Below, piece after piece: positions 38,711 through 49,337 of a DNA stretch of 64,000 bases. A model generated the notes under the pieces. The model searched no databases. It had not been told where the DNA came from and saw nothing but the letters and a program-made list of their open reading frames with translations. Source of the DNA: Atopsyche davidsoni. Lineage: Eukaryota > Arthropoda > Insecta > Trichoptera > Hydrobiosidae. The stretch lies in NCBI GenBank assembly GCA_022113835.1, contig JAILWY010000003.1:10439501-10503500 (forward strand). Reading direction: 5' to 3'. Positions within the stretch are counted from its first letter, which is position 1. Every line of letters begins with the position of its first letter. A program made the position numbers and the translations under genes.

Positions 38711-40182
38711 GATCAATTAACATTACTCACTGTCGAAAACAGTTTTTTTTTTCAATTTCATAGTAATTAAATCTATTGATAAAATTAAATAATAAAAACT
38801 TGCTAGCGCCATACTTCCGCACTCAAGATCGTGAAGTTTAACGAAATAAATTAGAAGAATGGATCGCTTGTTAAAAAGCATAATGAATACTTTACTGTGT
38901 ATTAACGATATTGAAAATATTAAATTTATATATAAATGACTGAACAGGTAAATGGGTTTGGGCTGATTATTACCGTTTTATATAAAAAAATACAATTAAT
39001 ATCTAATTAAAACATATATTTTAAAATATACATCTCCCAGAAAACTAATTAGGTGAAAAAATACAGAATATAAAGCGAAAGAAAAAAAAAACCTTTTGTG
39101 TGCGCGTCATTAGAGTAAACAATTGAAATTTCAATTATTACTTCAAATGAAAAACACAATAAAACCTTTTCTTAAAGACACCCTAAAAAAGCAAGGGTTT
39201 TCTTTTTAATTTTTATTTTTATTTGTTACCTTTCAACCACGGCGAATATAAAAATAAAACGTTATTTTTTTACTTCGCAAGAAAACTTCACAAATATTTC
39301 AAAATATGTGATATTTTGGAATGACTAGAATTTAACTGCTCTGCAGTCATTAGCGACATTGAAAAATATTATTATCTTACCGCAAATAGCGTAATTGTTA
39401 ATATATTTTAAATTATTTTTCTTCTTAACTTTTTGGTGAAAAGATAATACAATTGTAATACCGTTTATATGATAAGATTTTTGTTTAATTGAAACTCGTT
39501 TGAATCATTAAATAACTCGGTTTTTGTCGTAATAATCTCGAACCTTAACCGATGAGGGTGTGGTTTACTGATCACCACCATGATGAAAGCATCCACATTT
39601 GCATTGCTTAAAATAAATAAATTTCAGCTGTTGATTGAGTGTACTGCTGATCCATTGTGCAAAAATCATTCTGTACAATTAAACGAAACCCTTTGGTATG
39701 TAAAGTGGTTCACAATGAATTTCAATGGACGTCTGGCCAAACAAAATCACGCCGCATTGGAAATTCTATTACAGTTCAAACTACTCATATTTTTCAATAA
39801 AAAATACATGGCACTGCCAATACAGAGAGCGGCCATTCATCATGGGGCTGGCGACAGAACTTTCAGCGAGTTTTTCAGCAGAGCACAAATATATTTCAGC
39901 ACATCGCTCAAAACGGAATGGAAAAAAAATAGTATTCACAAAGGGTTTTTCAGAACTTTTAACACTTCAGTGTGGCGTTTGATAATTTAATTATTTTATT
40001 CTGTGAATTTATAATAATGTGCGTTACGTGTAATTTAATTATTTTGTATTAATTACGGTGAGCACAACATGATATTAATTATAATTATCAAAGGTAAAGC
40101 CGATCGTAAAATCATTCTACGAAAATTAAATTTGACTCAAGTTTTATTTGAATGTAGTTTTTTATGCATATATAATTATATT
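38711..40182. other. AT-rich intergenic DNA
   Basis: A 136-codon plus frame at 39580-39990 overlaps a second open plus frame and matches nothing I recognise. I do not call a gene. Confidence 0.35.
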
Positions 40183-40474
40183 ATCCTCCCTGCTCTTCTT
40201 ATTCTGTTGCTTGTGCATAGCTGCCATTCTGTACCCTGAGCGTGTGTAAAGGATCGGTAATGGAGTATTGGACTGATTTTGGAGGAATCCTCCTGAAGGG
40301 CCCCTGATATTGTCTCTGTAGCTGCAATACGCAAACTTTTATTTTTAAAATAAAACTGCGGTTTATAAGGATCCGGGGATTCACTATACTATTCCCTTTA
40401 GAAAACCATGAAAACTGGTTCAGTATGAGTATATGCTCAGTGAAATGGTCGCCAAATTCCTCTGAGGAGAGACG
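40183..40474 (+). repeat. Family B interspersed repeat, internally shortened
   Basis: The 5' part is intact (TCCTCCCTGCTCT…GGATCGGTAATGGAG). The central GTATCAGATCTAAAC segment is deleted, joining GTCTCTGTAGCTG to CAATACGCA. The tail GGTCGCCAAATTCCTCTGAG and GAGAG remain. Confidence 0.8.
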
Positions 40475-42394
40475 TGATACGTCTTCCATAATGTGGCCCA
40501 ATCGCAACAAGCCGTATCACGTACGTCCAGGTAAAAAAAGATATATCCGAAAACAACAAGTCGTACATGGTTCGTCCGTTTGTTCCTAAGACCTCACGGT
40601 ACATTATTTTATTTAGTATTTCAAGGGTACGTAAAAAAGTCTTAAATAAGTATGTTATGTAAACATTTCGTCAGGTTACGGTTTAAAAGCATTGTCCTTG
40701 AGACATCTTATGTAAAATAACCCGACGTTTTTCTGCCTACTTTTAAAAAAAAAACCTGTAGGTAGGGTGGTTAAATAAGTTCTGTATCATTTTTGAGATC
40801 TTCTCATGTTGTTTGCCTAATCAGAAATAGCACTGTACGTATCATATTTCCATTTTGCATCTACCGATGCACCCACTTGGATATTGTCAACCATAACGAA
40901 TCTCGCAAATGAACTGTAACAAACACGACTGATCGCTCGCAAGCATCCAGCTGGCCACCAGGGAAAGGGGAAATCTCGTCGACAGCTTTGAGTCGTTCAT
41001 TCATGCATAAGTGCATATTAAATACCGCTTTACGAATGCTCACATGCGGAGCAGCGTGTAGCGACACCCCAGTGCGGTCTCTTCAAAACAAATCGGTATT
41101 CTTGACTGGTATATACGACCTTTAACAATTAATTTAAATAAATAAACAACAAATTTAATATAATGTAAACTATACTTTAAAAATATATATATATTTCCTC
41201 GTTATTCTGTAATCACACACGCTATAAAGAATTGATTTTACAGTATATAAACCTCTTCGTTATAATTAAAATGTAGAGTCCTTTTAAATCCGTTTGAGGC
41301 TTTTCATTTTCAACACAAAATGAGGCTGCATTTTATATATATAATATTTCAATCCGAGAATAAAGAACGTTTTGTTTTAGTACTTATATTTTTTTTACTA
41401 ACTCCATGTTCTAATAAATTTATATACTTTTCAGTGGTTACTTAACCAATGGTTCGTTGTGCGTAATATTAAAAAAAAAAAACGTTAAAAAGGCCTTCTA
41501 AGGGTGCGGCAAGTTACGGGAATTATTTTGACTGTTGCCACCCCCGCAATTTAATATCACGACTTCAATTTAGCGAAATAGGTCGCCAATAAAATACGTG
41601 CAGTATATATGGGAAACGGTTTTGGCTGCCTCCCTCTCGGCTACCTGGGGCGGTTCATTTATTTGCAGGCAGAAGGAATTTTCCCTGCAGGATGATTTTC
41701 CCGGGAACCTGAAATCCAAATGAGAATTCGGCCGCGGAATTAAGGCAGCCTTTTCGTTCTTCGGTTTGTCCCTAAAAATCCGGCAAAGTTTTTTTTTTTA
41801 TCAGAAAATTAATCATTCGCGTCACAGCAATATTAATGAACTCGCTGAAAGTTTTTTTTAAATATCATCTTCTTTTGTAATTGGTAGTTTTTTTTTTCGT
41901 TGTGAGAGTTTTTGGTTTTTTAAATAGAGTTATGACTGATTATTTATGAAACCGTTCCGTTAATTAATGCCTCTTGTATCTATACACTGTTAAGACATAC
42001 GGCGAGGAGAATTGAACGCAGGACCTTGCAGGTCAAGCTATTCAGTTTTAATAGCTATTTTTTTTTCTTTAAGATTTTAAAATAGTTCTGTGTGTTTAGT
42101 TATTTATATTGGATTGAATAATTTATCCACACATCCCAGACAAGCCCCGCTGCAGCGAGCTACACAAGCCTAATTGAAAGTGAAAGAGAACAGCGAAATG
42201 CTCTTTCGGCTCGATAGGATCGGATACTCGTAAATTAACCCTTCATTAAAATCCACTAATTATAGCCTCAACAAGAATCAATATAATGAATAGCACAATA
42301 TTTATAAAGAAGTTTAAAATCTGGAACGTAGACGAGGGAAAATATTTAATCAATATAAGTTATTACAACTTTTTTTGTGATTGCGCAGCTAGTA
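40475..42394. other. Intergenic DNA with GC-richer islands
   Basis: Islands at about 40860-41070 (contains CCACCAGGG), 41600-41770 and 42120-42230. No gene is supported. Confidence 0.35.
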
Positions 42395-42926
42395 CAGTGT
42401 GTCCAAAGGGAGTATCGGGTATTTGTTAGTTCAGTAAAACAAAAACTACTAGTAACCAAGTTTTTTTTTTTAGTGTTGATTATAAGAATACAAAATGGAA
42501 AATTATTTCGAAAGGCTGATGTTATCCAAATTGTGACCGTTACGCGTTGCTGGCACTCTTCTAATCTGGAACGAAGATCGCTGATAACACGCTGACACAT
42601 AGCCCTCGATATTGCTGGCATTTCTGACCTGATGTTTTGTTTCAATTCCGTTATTCTCATAAACCCTACTTTTAAGGTATCTCCATACGAAATAGTCAAG
42701 AGGGCTAAGGTCGGGGCTTCTGGGAGGCCAGTTGATGTTACCTCTACGTGAAATGACCTTATTAGGGAATAATTCGTTAACAGCTTCAATTGATTGATTG
42801 GATGTATGGCATTTGTTGGAACCACGTTCTTGAGTTGAAACCTTGAAACTCCTGCAACTCTGGGCCCAAAAATTTAATCAACTTCAACGCTAAAACAAAT
42901 ACCCGATACTCTTTTTGGACACCCTA
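42395..42926 (-). mobile_element. Mariner-like element, internally deleted
   Basis: Inverted ends: left GTGTCCAAAGGGAGTATCGG followed by GTATTTGTT, right the reverse complement of GTGTCCAAAAAGAGTATCGG followed by GTATTTGTT, with TA at each side (42393-42394 and 42927-42928). Length is 532 bp against roughly 1.2 kb or more for autonomous members. The interior keeps only the 3' third of a transposase on the minus strand. Confidence 0.8.
42540..42790 (-). pseudogene. Mariner-like transposase C-terminal fragment
   Basis: In one minus frame the translation contains NINWPPRSPDLSPLDYFVW, then YLKSRVYEN. This is the conserved block around the third catalytic acidic residue (codon at 42696-42698) of mariner-like transposases. 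After a frameshift, another frame gives ELKQNIRSEM…RVISDLRSRLEECQ, typical of the C-terminus. The 159-codon frame at 42346-42825 is a mosaic of wrong-frame and right-frame sequence and is not a protein. The first two catalytic Asp residues are gone. Confidence 0.75.
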
Positions 42927-43019
42927 TATAAGGCAAATATGCGTAAAACTATAAAGTTTTTTGTTATGATAAAAAGTAACTTTGTATTTTGTCTTCACTT
43001 TGAGTTTATTAGAATTATT

Positions 43020-43065
43020 TGCATAACTAGTTTCAACCCTACACACCGGGTCAGCATCAGATGCA
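43020..43065 (-). ncRNA. Hammerhead-ribozyme-like motif C
   Basis: On the minus strand: TGCAT, CTGATGC (last core A changed to C), T, GACCC/GGGTT stem II, GAAAC, TA, GTT, ATGCA. The GAAAC side is canonical and the CTGATGA side has one change at a residue essential in hammerheads. Confidence 0.45.
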
Positions 43066-43085
43066 TGACTAAATCAGTTTAGTCA

Positions 43086-43131
43086 TGCATCTGATGATGA
43101 CCCGGTGTATAGGGTCGAGACTAGTTATGCA
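43086..43131 (+). ncRNA. Hammerhead-ribozyme-like motif B
   Basis: TGCAT, CTGATGA intact, T, GACCC/GGGTC stem II, GAGAC where GAAAC is expected, TA, GTT, ATGCA. One core A is changed to G. The consensus of A, B and C restores both canonical core boxes. Confidence 0.45.
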
Positions 43132-43367
43132 AATAATTCTAATAAACTCAAAGTAAAGACAAATATACAAAGTTACTTTTTATCATTACAATAATGGATC
43201 TTCATCAATAAAATGCCTTGTCCCTCAACAAGAAGAGATTTCTTGTTTATTTCACGGGCAGGAGACATTCAAGCTCAGGTAATAAAAAACATTCAAATGC
43301 AATCGCGACTGTGTCTTTTAACAGGTTTTTGGACGTTTTTTCTTCTTGTTGAATACAGTTAATAATT

Positions 43368-43580
43368 TTAATAGAATTGAGAATTACTAGGATTCGAGTC
43401 CGGGACTTTGTTGCAGTGATACAAGCAAGCTGGTGTGTAGATTACTGGACGATTTAAACCGTTGCACTGTCGATCAGTTGAAGCTTCAGTAATTGGCAAT
43501 TGTCGAGTTCCTGGGATAGTCAGCGCATTACTCGCTATGAATATTTGATGTTCGTTAATGTATTCAACGTGCCCATGCAC
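43368..43580 (-). CDS. Unknown 70-residue frame in family H, copy H2
   Basis: Counterpart of 37686-37898 with four differences (residues 4, 20, 50 and 54). No domain is recognised. It may be fortuitous. Confidence 0.25.
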   Translation of the reverse strand: MHGHVEYINEHQIFIASNALTIPGTRQLPITEASTDRQCNGLNRPVIYTPACLYHCNKVPDSNPSNSQFY

Positions 43581-43864
43581 GTGGGAAATGTCATTTTATG
43601 AAAACCATATATTGGATAATTTTTCAGTCGATACGCTTTAACATTTTATATTATACAAGTACGAAGTGAAGACAAAAATACAAAGTTACTTTTTATCATT
43701 ACAATAATGGATCTTCACCAATCAAATGCCTTGTCCCTCAACAAGATAAAAAATAATATTTTATGATTTTTTTTCTTAATGAAAAAATGTTTTAAATTAA
43801 ATGTCGTATTTTTTAAGTTGTAATATTTTAATGTTACTGAATTCCTTTGCAGCTTTCGTCCTAC

Positions 43865-44030
43865 CTGTTGTGACGGGTCTCTGCTGACGGTGTTGAGGGC
43901 GGAGGCAGTCGGCGCGGAGGGGTCGTGTCGCTCGAACCTCTCAAACTTGAAGCTGTTGGAGCGGTACAGCTCGTTGTCACCCCTCTCTCTCCTTCGGCAC
44001 AGGCGCCGTGTTATCGATAGAGATCTGGGC
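43865..44030 (-). CDS. Internal exon of an unidentified protein-coding gene
   Basis: On the minus strand a pyrimidine-rich TGTTTTATTTCAG precedes the segment and CAG|GTAGGA follows it, both good splice sites. Of three frames only one is open through all 166 nt: it takes one base as the end of a split codon, then 55 codons. Codons are GC-rich at the third position, unlike the AT-rich surroundings. The peptide is basic and serine-rich, with RSLSITRRLCRRRERG at the start and ELYRSNSFKFERFER in the middle, suggesting kinase-type RxxS sites in a disordered cytoplasmic region. I do not recognise the protein. Family H copy H2 ends about 120 bp beyond its 5' splice site. Neighbouring exons should lie outside the window or at 44488. 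Confidence 0.65.
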
Positions 44031-44487
44031 CTGAAATAAAACAACACATTCTTCGTAAGCATTTCGCAGAAAATAAACACGACTATTCGAACGAACGCAA
44101 CTCCACAGTGATACATTAAATTGTATAGATATATCGGACTGTGAATAAATAATTTATTAAATATTACTACTTATTCGACTTTGTGAATGTAACGTTGTCA
44201 AATAAAAACCGTTATTTTTCATGTTTTTAATTTATTTGTAGTACTTTTGAGAATTTTACTTCATATGGAAAGTAATTTTTACCTAATAAACAGTAAAAAC
44301 GTATTTTCAGACAAAAGTTCTTCCAGTGCAGCGACTTCGAAGAATCTGCCAGGCGTATGAAAAGTATGAGAATTTGAATGAAAAGAGTGCAGAGAGGAAG
44401 GGAGGGGCTTGGAAAAGCTTTACGATGTCTGACGCCTCCCCACAAACAGAAATAGAAAAGTTTTTCAGATGGTAATACAATATTTAC

Positions 44488-44575
44488 CCCCAGATTCGGC
44501 ATTCCTCTGGAGATATGCCGTTTTGTATTCCTGCCACTCGCCGTGTAGATTGACATAGATATTTGTCGATGTGCC
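44488..44575 (-). CDS. Possible second exon, weak
   Basis: On the minus strand TTTTCTTGAGAATTGAG precedes and GGGG|GTAAAT follows 88 nt of balanced composition. One frame reads GTSTNIYVNLHGEWQEYK, then TAYLQRNAESG, which looks protein-like. However, all three frames are open over this short span, and that frame does not match the phase required by the exon at 43865-44030 (a different frame does). It could be an exon of another isoform or chance. Confidence 0.2.
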
Positions 44576-45543
44576 CTCAATTCTCAAGAAAATAGAGATG
44601 TGCTCCTTTAAAAGGCTTTGTAAAGAAATAGGCATTCATTTCAATATTGTTGTAAGATCACAAGAATATTGTCAATAAGATACATATTGAAATATGTCCT
44701 GATCAAACCTATAAAAAATAATACACTGCTACTGAAATCATTCAGCTCTTTTTACTATAAAAACATTACCTTTCAACTATTTATTTTACTGGAATATAAT
44801 TTTATAGTGGTATAATGTTATGTCTAAGCAACTCATGACTAAAAATAATATTGATATAAGATTGAATTTATACCTTAACTTATTCACATTTAATATGAAT
44901 AATAAATCAATCAAAGTTATTCAACTGCCTGGCAACTGTCTCTACTCGTGGTGTATGTCTCAATATTAATAGAAATCTATTATTTTTGCAACTCAATTCA
45001 GCCGATTCAAGACAATCGGCTCGCAGCTGAGTTTACACCATCACCTCAAAAGACAAACAATCTCAACCAAAACCACTTAAAAATTACTTTCAAAACTTAA
45101 GCAACATCTTTTCTAGCATTAAAAAGTTTTAAGACAAACAAAAATGTATATTTCACAAGAATGTTAATAACAAGTAATAAAAACACCTATACATGTAAAA
45201 TATGTTGATGAATAAAAAAACTAAAATATATTGTTGTTAGGAAAAAAAGTTTAGGTATCAGTAAATTGTTTCCTCTAGAAATAACTGTAAGAGTTCATAT
45301 AAAAAAATATATTTGTAATCGACAAAGTTTAGGAAAGTTCTTAGTCTTACAAAATAACCTCAGTCAGACAGGGCGGCACATAAATCCCCGGATTTCAGGA
45401 CCTGCGCTCTGGCCTGCTACTTCCCTCAAGAACCTTCCTCCTGTTTATCATCCCCTCATGCGAGTATAAAATACTTTATTCATGCGACAATAACGGATTG
45501 CCGCAATAACCGCGTGTATCGGACAAAATGTTTGATTTCAGAC
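44576..45543. other. AT-rich DNA, probably intronic
   Basis: A small GC-richer block lies at about 45370-45460. Nothing else is seen. Confidence 0.3.
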
Positions 45544-45555
45544 ATTCAATTTTTT
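45544..45555 (+). repeat. Target-site duplication, left, of copy F3
   Basis: ATTCAATTTTTT is repeated exactly at 45871-45882. Confidence 0.8.
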
Positions 45556-45870
45556 ATATTAATTTAGATTAATGTTAATCAGGATGCGTATTTATTTACC
45601 CATGCAGGTATTAGTATATTTATGTGATTAAGCATATTTTTTCACACATTGAAAATATGTAACATATATGTAACATATTAGTTCATATGTAGAATATGAT
45701 TATTAAAAATTCTCACTAAATTGCAGTGGCTCGTTAGCATAGTTGGATAAATGCACCGGCCATGAAAGCTTGGGGATGTGGGTTCGAATCCCTCACAAGT
45801 CACGATGATATTTTCTGAGATTTTTCTTTAATCGTTTTCAATGTGTGAAAAAATATGCTTAATCACATAA
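45556..45870 (+). mobile_element. Family F SINE-like element, copy F3
   Basis: Bounded by a perfect 12-bp duplication. Order: leader with GATGCGTATTTATTTACCCA, an inverted piece of the tail (GATTAAGCATATTTTTTCAC), then a plus-strand tRNA-like region with A box TAGCATAGTTGG (45735-45746) and B box GGTTCGAATCC (45781-45791), and a tail GATGATATTTTCTGAGATTT ending in the inverse of the earlier piece. The tRNA-like region would give Pol III transcription. The leader upstream of it is unusual for a SINE. Confidence 0.8.
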
Positions 45871-45882
45871 ATTCAATTTTTT
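45871..45882 (+). repeat. Target-site duplication, right, of copy F3
   Basis: An exact repeat of 45544-45555. Confidence 0.8.
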
Positions 45883-46843
45883 CTGAATTTCAATATTTTT
45901 GGACACGAATTTTTTGTTTTTTTTATTTATCAAAATGTCGCCTTTTTGATGACGCATATTTATAAGTATGGCACATGTAATGTTGAATAAATGTTATATA
46001 AATATAAGCTTTGGAATTTCTTTGATGCTGTGCTGCGTGGTGGTTTGTGTGTTCCGACGTTTCTGTCAAAGTTCAGAGTAAATTCCTTTACATAAATTAC
46101 ATATTTTTTTACAAAATGACGGAATTGCAAAAAAAATAATAAAACTGCGTATCTAAAACTATTCCAGTTTTCTTCTGGAAACATTATGGTTCAAATTTAA
46201 CGGGTGGTATTTTCTTTTACTACGATAATGAAAAAACATATTTCGTGATAAAAATCTGTTCAGTGCAGATATAAAAACTGAACGATATAAGTAAGATTTA
46301 AAAATTCATGAAATTTTCTTCGCAAATTTTGTACGTGTTTTCTTAGAAAAAGAAAACCTTCCAAGAAGTTAGGCAGCTGTTAAAATATTAAATAAACGTC
46401 TCTTGAATTTGTCATCCTTTTATAAGGAAACAATAAACTTAATCAGCGGGCGATTCGTGCCTTGCTCTCCGAAGTACTTTTTATTTATATTTAAAGCCAA
46501 AAAATTGTTATTCCCCGTAATGAGGTGAGTTCTATCCCGGGGGAAGAGACCGGCGGAGAAACAAACTGGAAGAATTACCGCCGGGCCGAAAATAAACCAA
46601 CCCCTGGAGGAGCGGCCACGAGGACACTCGCTCACTATGCAGCAGGTGTGTGCGATCTGTCGCTTTTCTCGAGCACAGGTGATCAAGGGATGAACCCACC
46701 CCTCCCCCCCCACACACACATTGATTTAAGCACCCTACTAACAATCAACGAATAAAAAAAAATAAAAAATCGACACTTATTTGAGTGCCACCAATATTAA
46801 AAAAAAGAGCACACACACAAAAAAAATATTTTTGTTGTTTTAC
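45883..46843. other. Intergenic or intronic DNA with GC-rich island (46510-46700)
   Basis: The island contains ATGAG|GTGAGT, a strong splice-donor-like word, and ends in a C8 plus CA-repeat tract (46694-46722). Three overlapping frames cross it on both strands. No recognisable protein is seen. Confidence 0.35.
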
Positions 46844-47573
46844 GATGAATCTTCTTTTTCTGTTGTATCTCCTCATAGGAGGTTGGTGACCATTTCTGAC
46901 TGCACTTCCGATCACCAACCACTGGTGCTAATTCCGCATCCACATCCTTCTTCCAATGCCCCTTTTTCCTTCGATTTTTCTCGGGAGAATCGGCTGGAGG
47001 ATGCCATACTTATTGTTACGAGAAATGTTCGCTTCTTTACCAACGTCAAGAGTTCTCTTTGTTTGCGCATTCTGTGCAAGACTCTTTCATTAGTGAAGCG
47101 GTCAACCCATGGTATTTTAAGGATTCTCCTATACAGCCACATTTCTGCCACCTCAATTTTTCGTATAGACATAACATTTGGTTAATCTCCATCAAGATTT
47201 CAGGGTTATATATCTTATATACATGTACTGCGTGCTGTCTCAATCTTCACTTTGATTTCCTGGTCAGAATCCCAGTTCTCATTTAACCAGCTGCCCAAAT
47301 ACCTGAATCTTTAAACTCTCTCCAGTACTTTGTTGTCGATATAGATATTAAGGTTGTCAATCAACTCTCTGCTGACAACCATTGTTTTAGTTTGTTTATG
47401 TTCATGGAGAGGCCGTGCTTGCGGATAGCATCGTTGACATTGTCGACTAGGATTTGTAGGTCGTCAGCACAGTAAAAATTGATCTCGTAAAACGTTTTTA
47501 TACCAGAATGTACAATGTGACAAAGTATCATCGACGCATGCCGGTCCTTAGTATAACACCAAGCCGTGGACAT
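46844..47573 (-). pseudogene. LINE reverse-transcriptase fragment
   Basis: On the minus strand, pieces in different frames follow the order of an insect non-LTR retrotransposon: NFYCADDLQILVDNVNDAI (YCADD codons at 47460-47474, the RT active-site box with a rearranged or partly deleted neighbourhood), MNINKLK, KIYNPEILMEINQMLCLY, EVAEMWLYRRILKIPWVDRF, then TNERVLHRM…ELLTLVKKR and the 3' tail in CTCCTCATAGGAGG. At least three frameshifts or deletions interrupt it. It retains the YRRILKIPWVDR block missing from the copies at 4794 and 7315. Confidence 0.8.
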
Positions 47574-49333
47574 CTTGAACTTAGAAAATTGAAGACGTAC
47601 AAATCGAATCAGTCAAACATCTCAAGTCTCGTCTCAGACGCGAGCAGAATGCGAATGCTGAAAGCTGCAAATAGAACTCGGAGAAACAATCACGTCACTT
47701 CTATTTCATTTTACTCGTGGGTTTTTCCATGGCTGCTCCTAATCTGGGTTTGATGAAGATTTTTCCTCGGTAATCTAAATACGCCCGACGAGGTGTTTTA
47801 AGAATACACGTCTGAATGGTATTGTATTGTTATAAAGCTACCTTTTATCGGTTGAAAGGGGTTGGAGACTTCCATAAACGTGGGTTGGTAATAACTTGTC
47901 AATGTATGCAAAGCTACCCGCTGCTAACAACCAAGCATCAAGTTTATTCTAGATATTCAATAATATGTTTATTAAGCATAAATAAATTGTGCATGATCAT
48001 TCTAATAATGTTACTAAATAAACGACTTAGTCTTTACTTATTCTCTCGCAGTCATTGGTGTATGATCACGTGGTTAAAGCCCTAATAGATCAAGGTTTTG
48101 TAAACCTTTAAATCAAAATGATTTCCCCCTACAGAGAAAATACCAAAAACGTATTTTTTTTATTACTCTTCCAGGTTATTGTGATAGTGTATAAAAAAAT
48201 TAGGAGCTAAGTTATGCGTGGTTTTTTTTTACATACGACAGGCGCTTTCATATATTTGTACATGATATTAGTATAAGAATTATTGTGTTTATAAACTTAC
48301 AAGAAATTAAATATAAATAACCATTATTTTCTGCAAATGTATTCAAAAAAGCAAATTTTATTTTAACCTCACGCGGCCAGTGGAAAATTTCCCCAAAGGC
48401 TGCGATTCGGAGAGCTCCGAGTTTCTTTCGAAAAATGCGTAAAAACTTGCGTTCTTGTAACGGGAGAAAAATTTATACGTCTCGGTTTTCAGGGCAACTT
48501 TTATAATTATAGTTCCCTTGAGGTTCACAAAGTACATAAGAAAAGAAAAACACCAATATGGCAATGTTCATAAATTTATTACGCGAACATTTCAATTTTG
48601 TGGAACTGTCTGCGAGCCTGGGGAGTCCCGGGCGCGGGGATTTCTCGCTTTTACGTGAAATGCGATGAAGGTTTGAGTAAACAATTCATAAATCTTTGAA
48701 TTAAATATCACAGGTTGCTAGCGAAAGCATTGGGGAGAGACCCGAAAGAATGCCCACTTATCATAATTGTATAATTAATAATACTTACATAAAATAATCC
48801 AATACTTAAACCAGATAAATGATGTAAGAAGCAAAATGAAATATCAAGTTTTTGATATTATAAAAAAAATATTTTCAAAGGTAAAGACATGCTTAATTGT
48901 TACCAGTAATTAAGCATAGAAAACGAAGTATAAAATATCTATTAAAAAAAAGCTTTTAGTAGTGAAAGTTCGACCTAATCAATCAGGGAATACAATTCTA
49001 CCCCTGCGCCCAGCGCCCGTCCGTTATCACAGCTGTGACGGGACGAATCTAAGGAAGTTGTTTCAGACCCGAATTCCCTTATCGACCAACGGCCGTAAAT
49101 TCCCGTAATGAAGATTCTAAACTTTATTACTTTAGAGTCGCCAGATCGGCGATACGATCCTCTCCAGGCCGCGGGGGAGAAGAATGACTGCCGAGCCGCG
49201 GCGGAGAGCTTCAAGACATGCAAGAGCTTCATAGCATGGCAATGGCTACTACACGTTCATTTTAAAGTAAGCTTTTGAAAAATTGAATTTAAAGTATTAC
49301 TTTCAACCAATTAAAAATATTTTTTAATTGGTT
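47574..49333. other. Intergenic DNA with GC-rich islands
   Basis: Islands at about 48365-48730 and 48990-49230. The second follows a good acceptor-like TTTATTACTTTAG but no frame looks real. A 13-bp perfect inverted repeat (AACCAATTAAAAA, 49305-49333) lies directly at the broken 5' edge of the mariner copy. Confidence 0.35.
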
Positions 49334-49337
49334 ACGA

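Larger units (their letters stand above)
42963..43745 (-). mobile_element. Family H element, copy H2, with head-to-head hammerhead-like motifs
   Basis: The body 43190-43662 is the inverse of H1. To its left two hammerhead-like motifs face each other (43020-43065 minus and 43086-43131 plus) in an inverted repeat about 120 bp long. A segment of about 80 bp (AAGACAAA.ATACAAAGTTAC … CCTTGTCCCTCAACAAG) occurs at both ends of the body, at 43148-43228 and 43664-43745, as a direct repeat. Direct terminal repeats plus an inverted extra piece resemble Penelope-like pseudo-LTRs. No reverse transcriptase is present. Confidence 0.65.

Noticed and set aside
39580..39990. 136-codon ORF
   Set aside because: It overlaps a second open frame on the same strand, has no recognisable motif or splice context, and AT-driven composition.
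40940..40965. CCACCAGGG word resembling a CTCF core
   Set aside because: Only the first half of the motif fits. Too weak for a feature.
42346..42825. 159-codon ORF, the longest in the window
   Set aside because: It runs through a frameshifted mariner-like remnant. The real transposase block (SPDLSPLDYF) is in another frame, so this frame is a mosaic.
44227..44580. 117-codon minus ORF
   Set aside because: It runs through presumed intron sequence. Only 44488-44575 inside it has any exon-like features, and its frame is not clearly the best one.
45726..45805. tRNA-like sequence with perfect B box
   Set aside because: It does not fold into a complete cloverleaf and lies inside a duplicated, target-site-flanked repeat, so it is a SINE-like promoter and not a tRNA gene.
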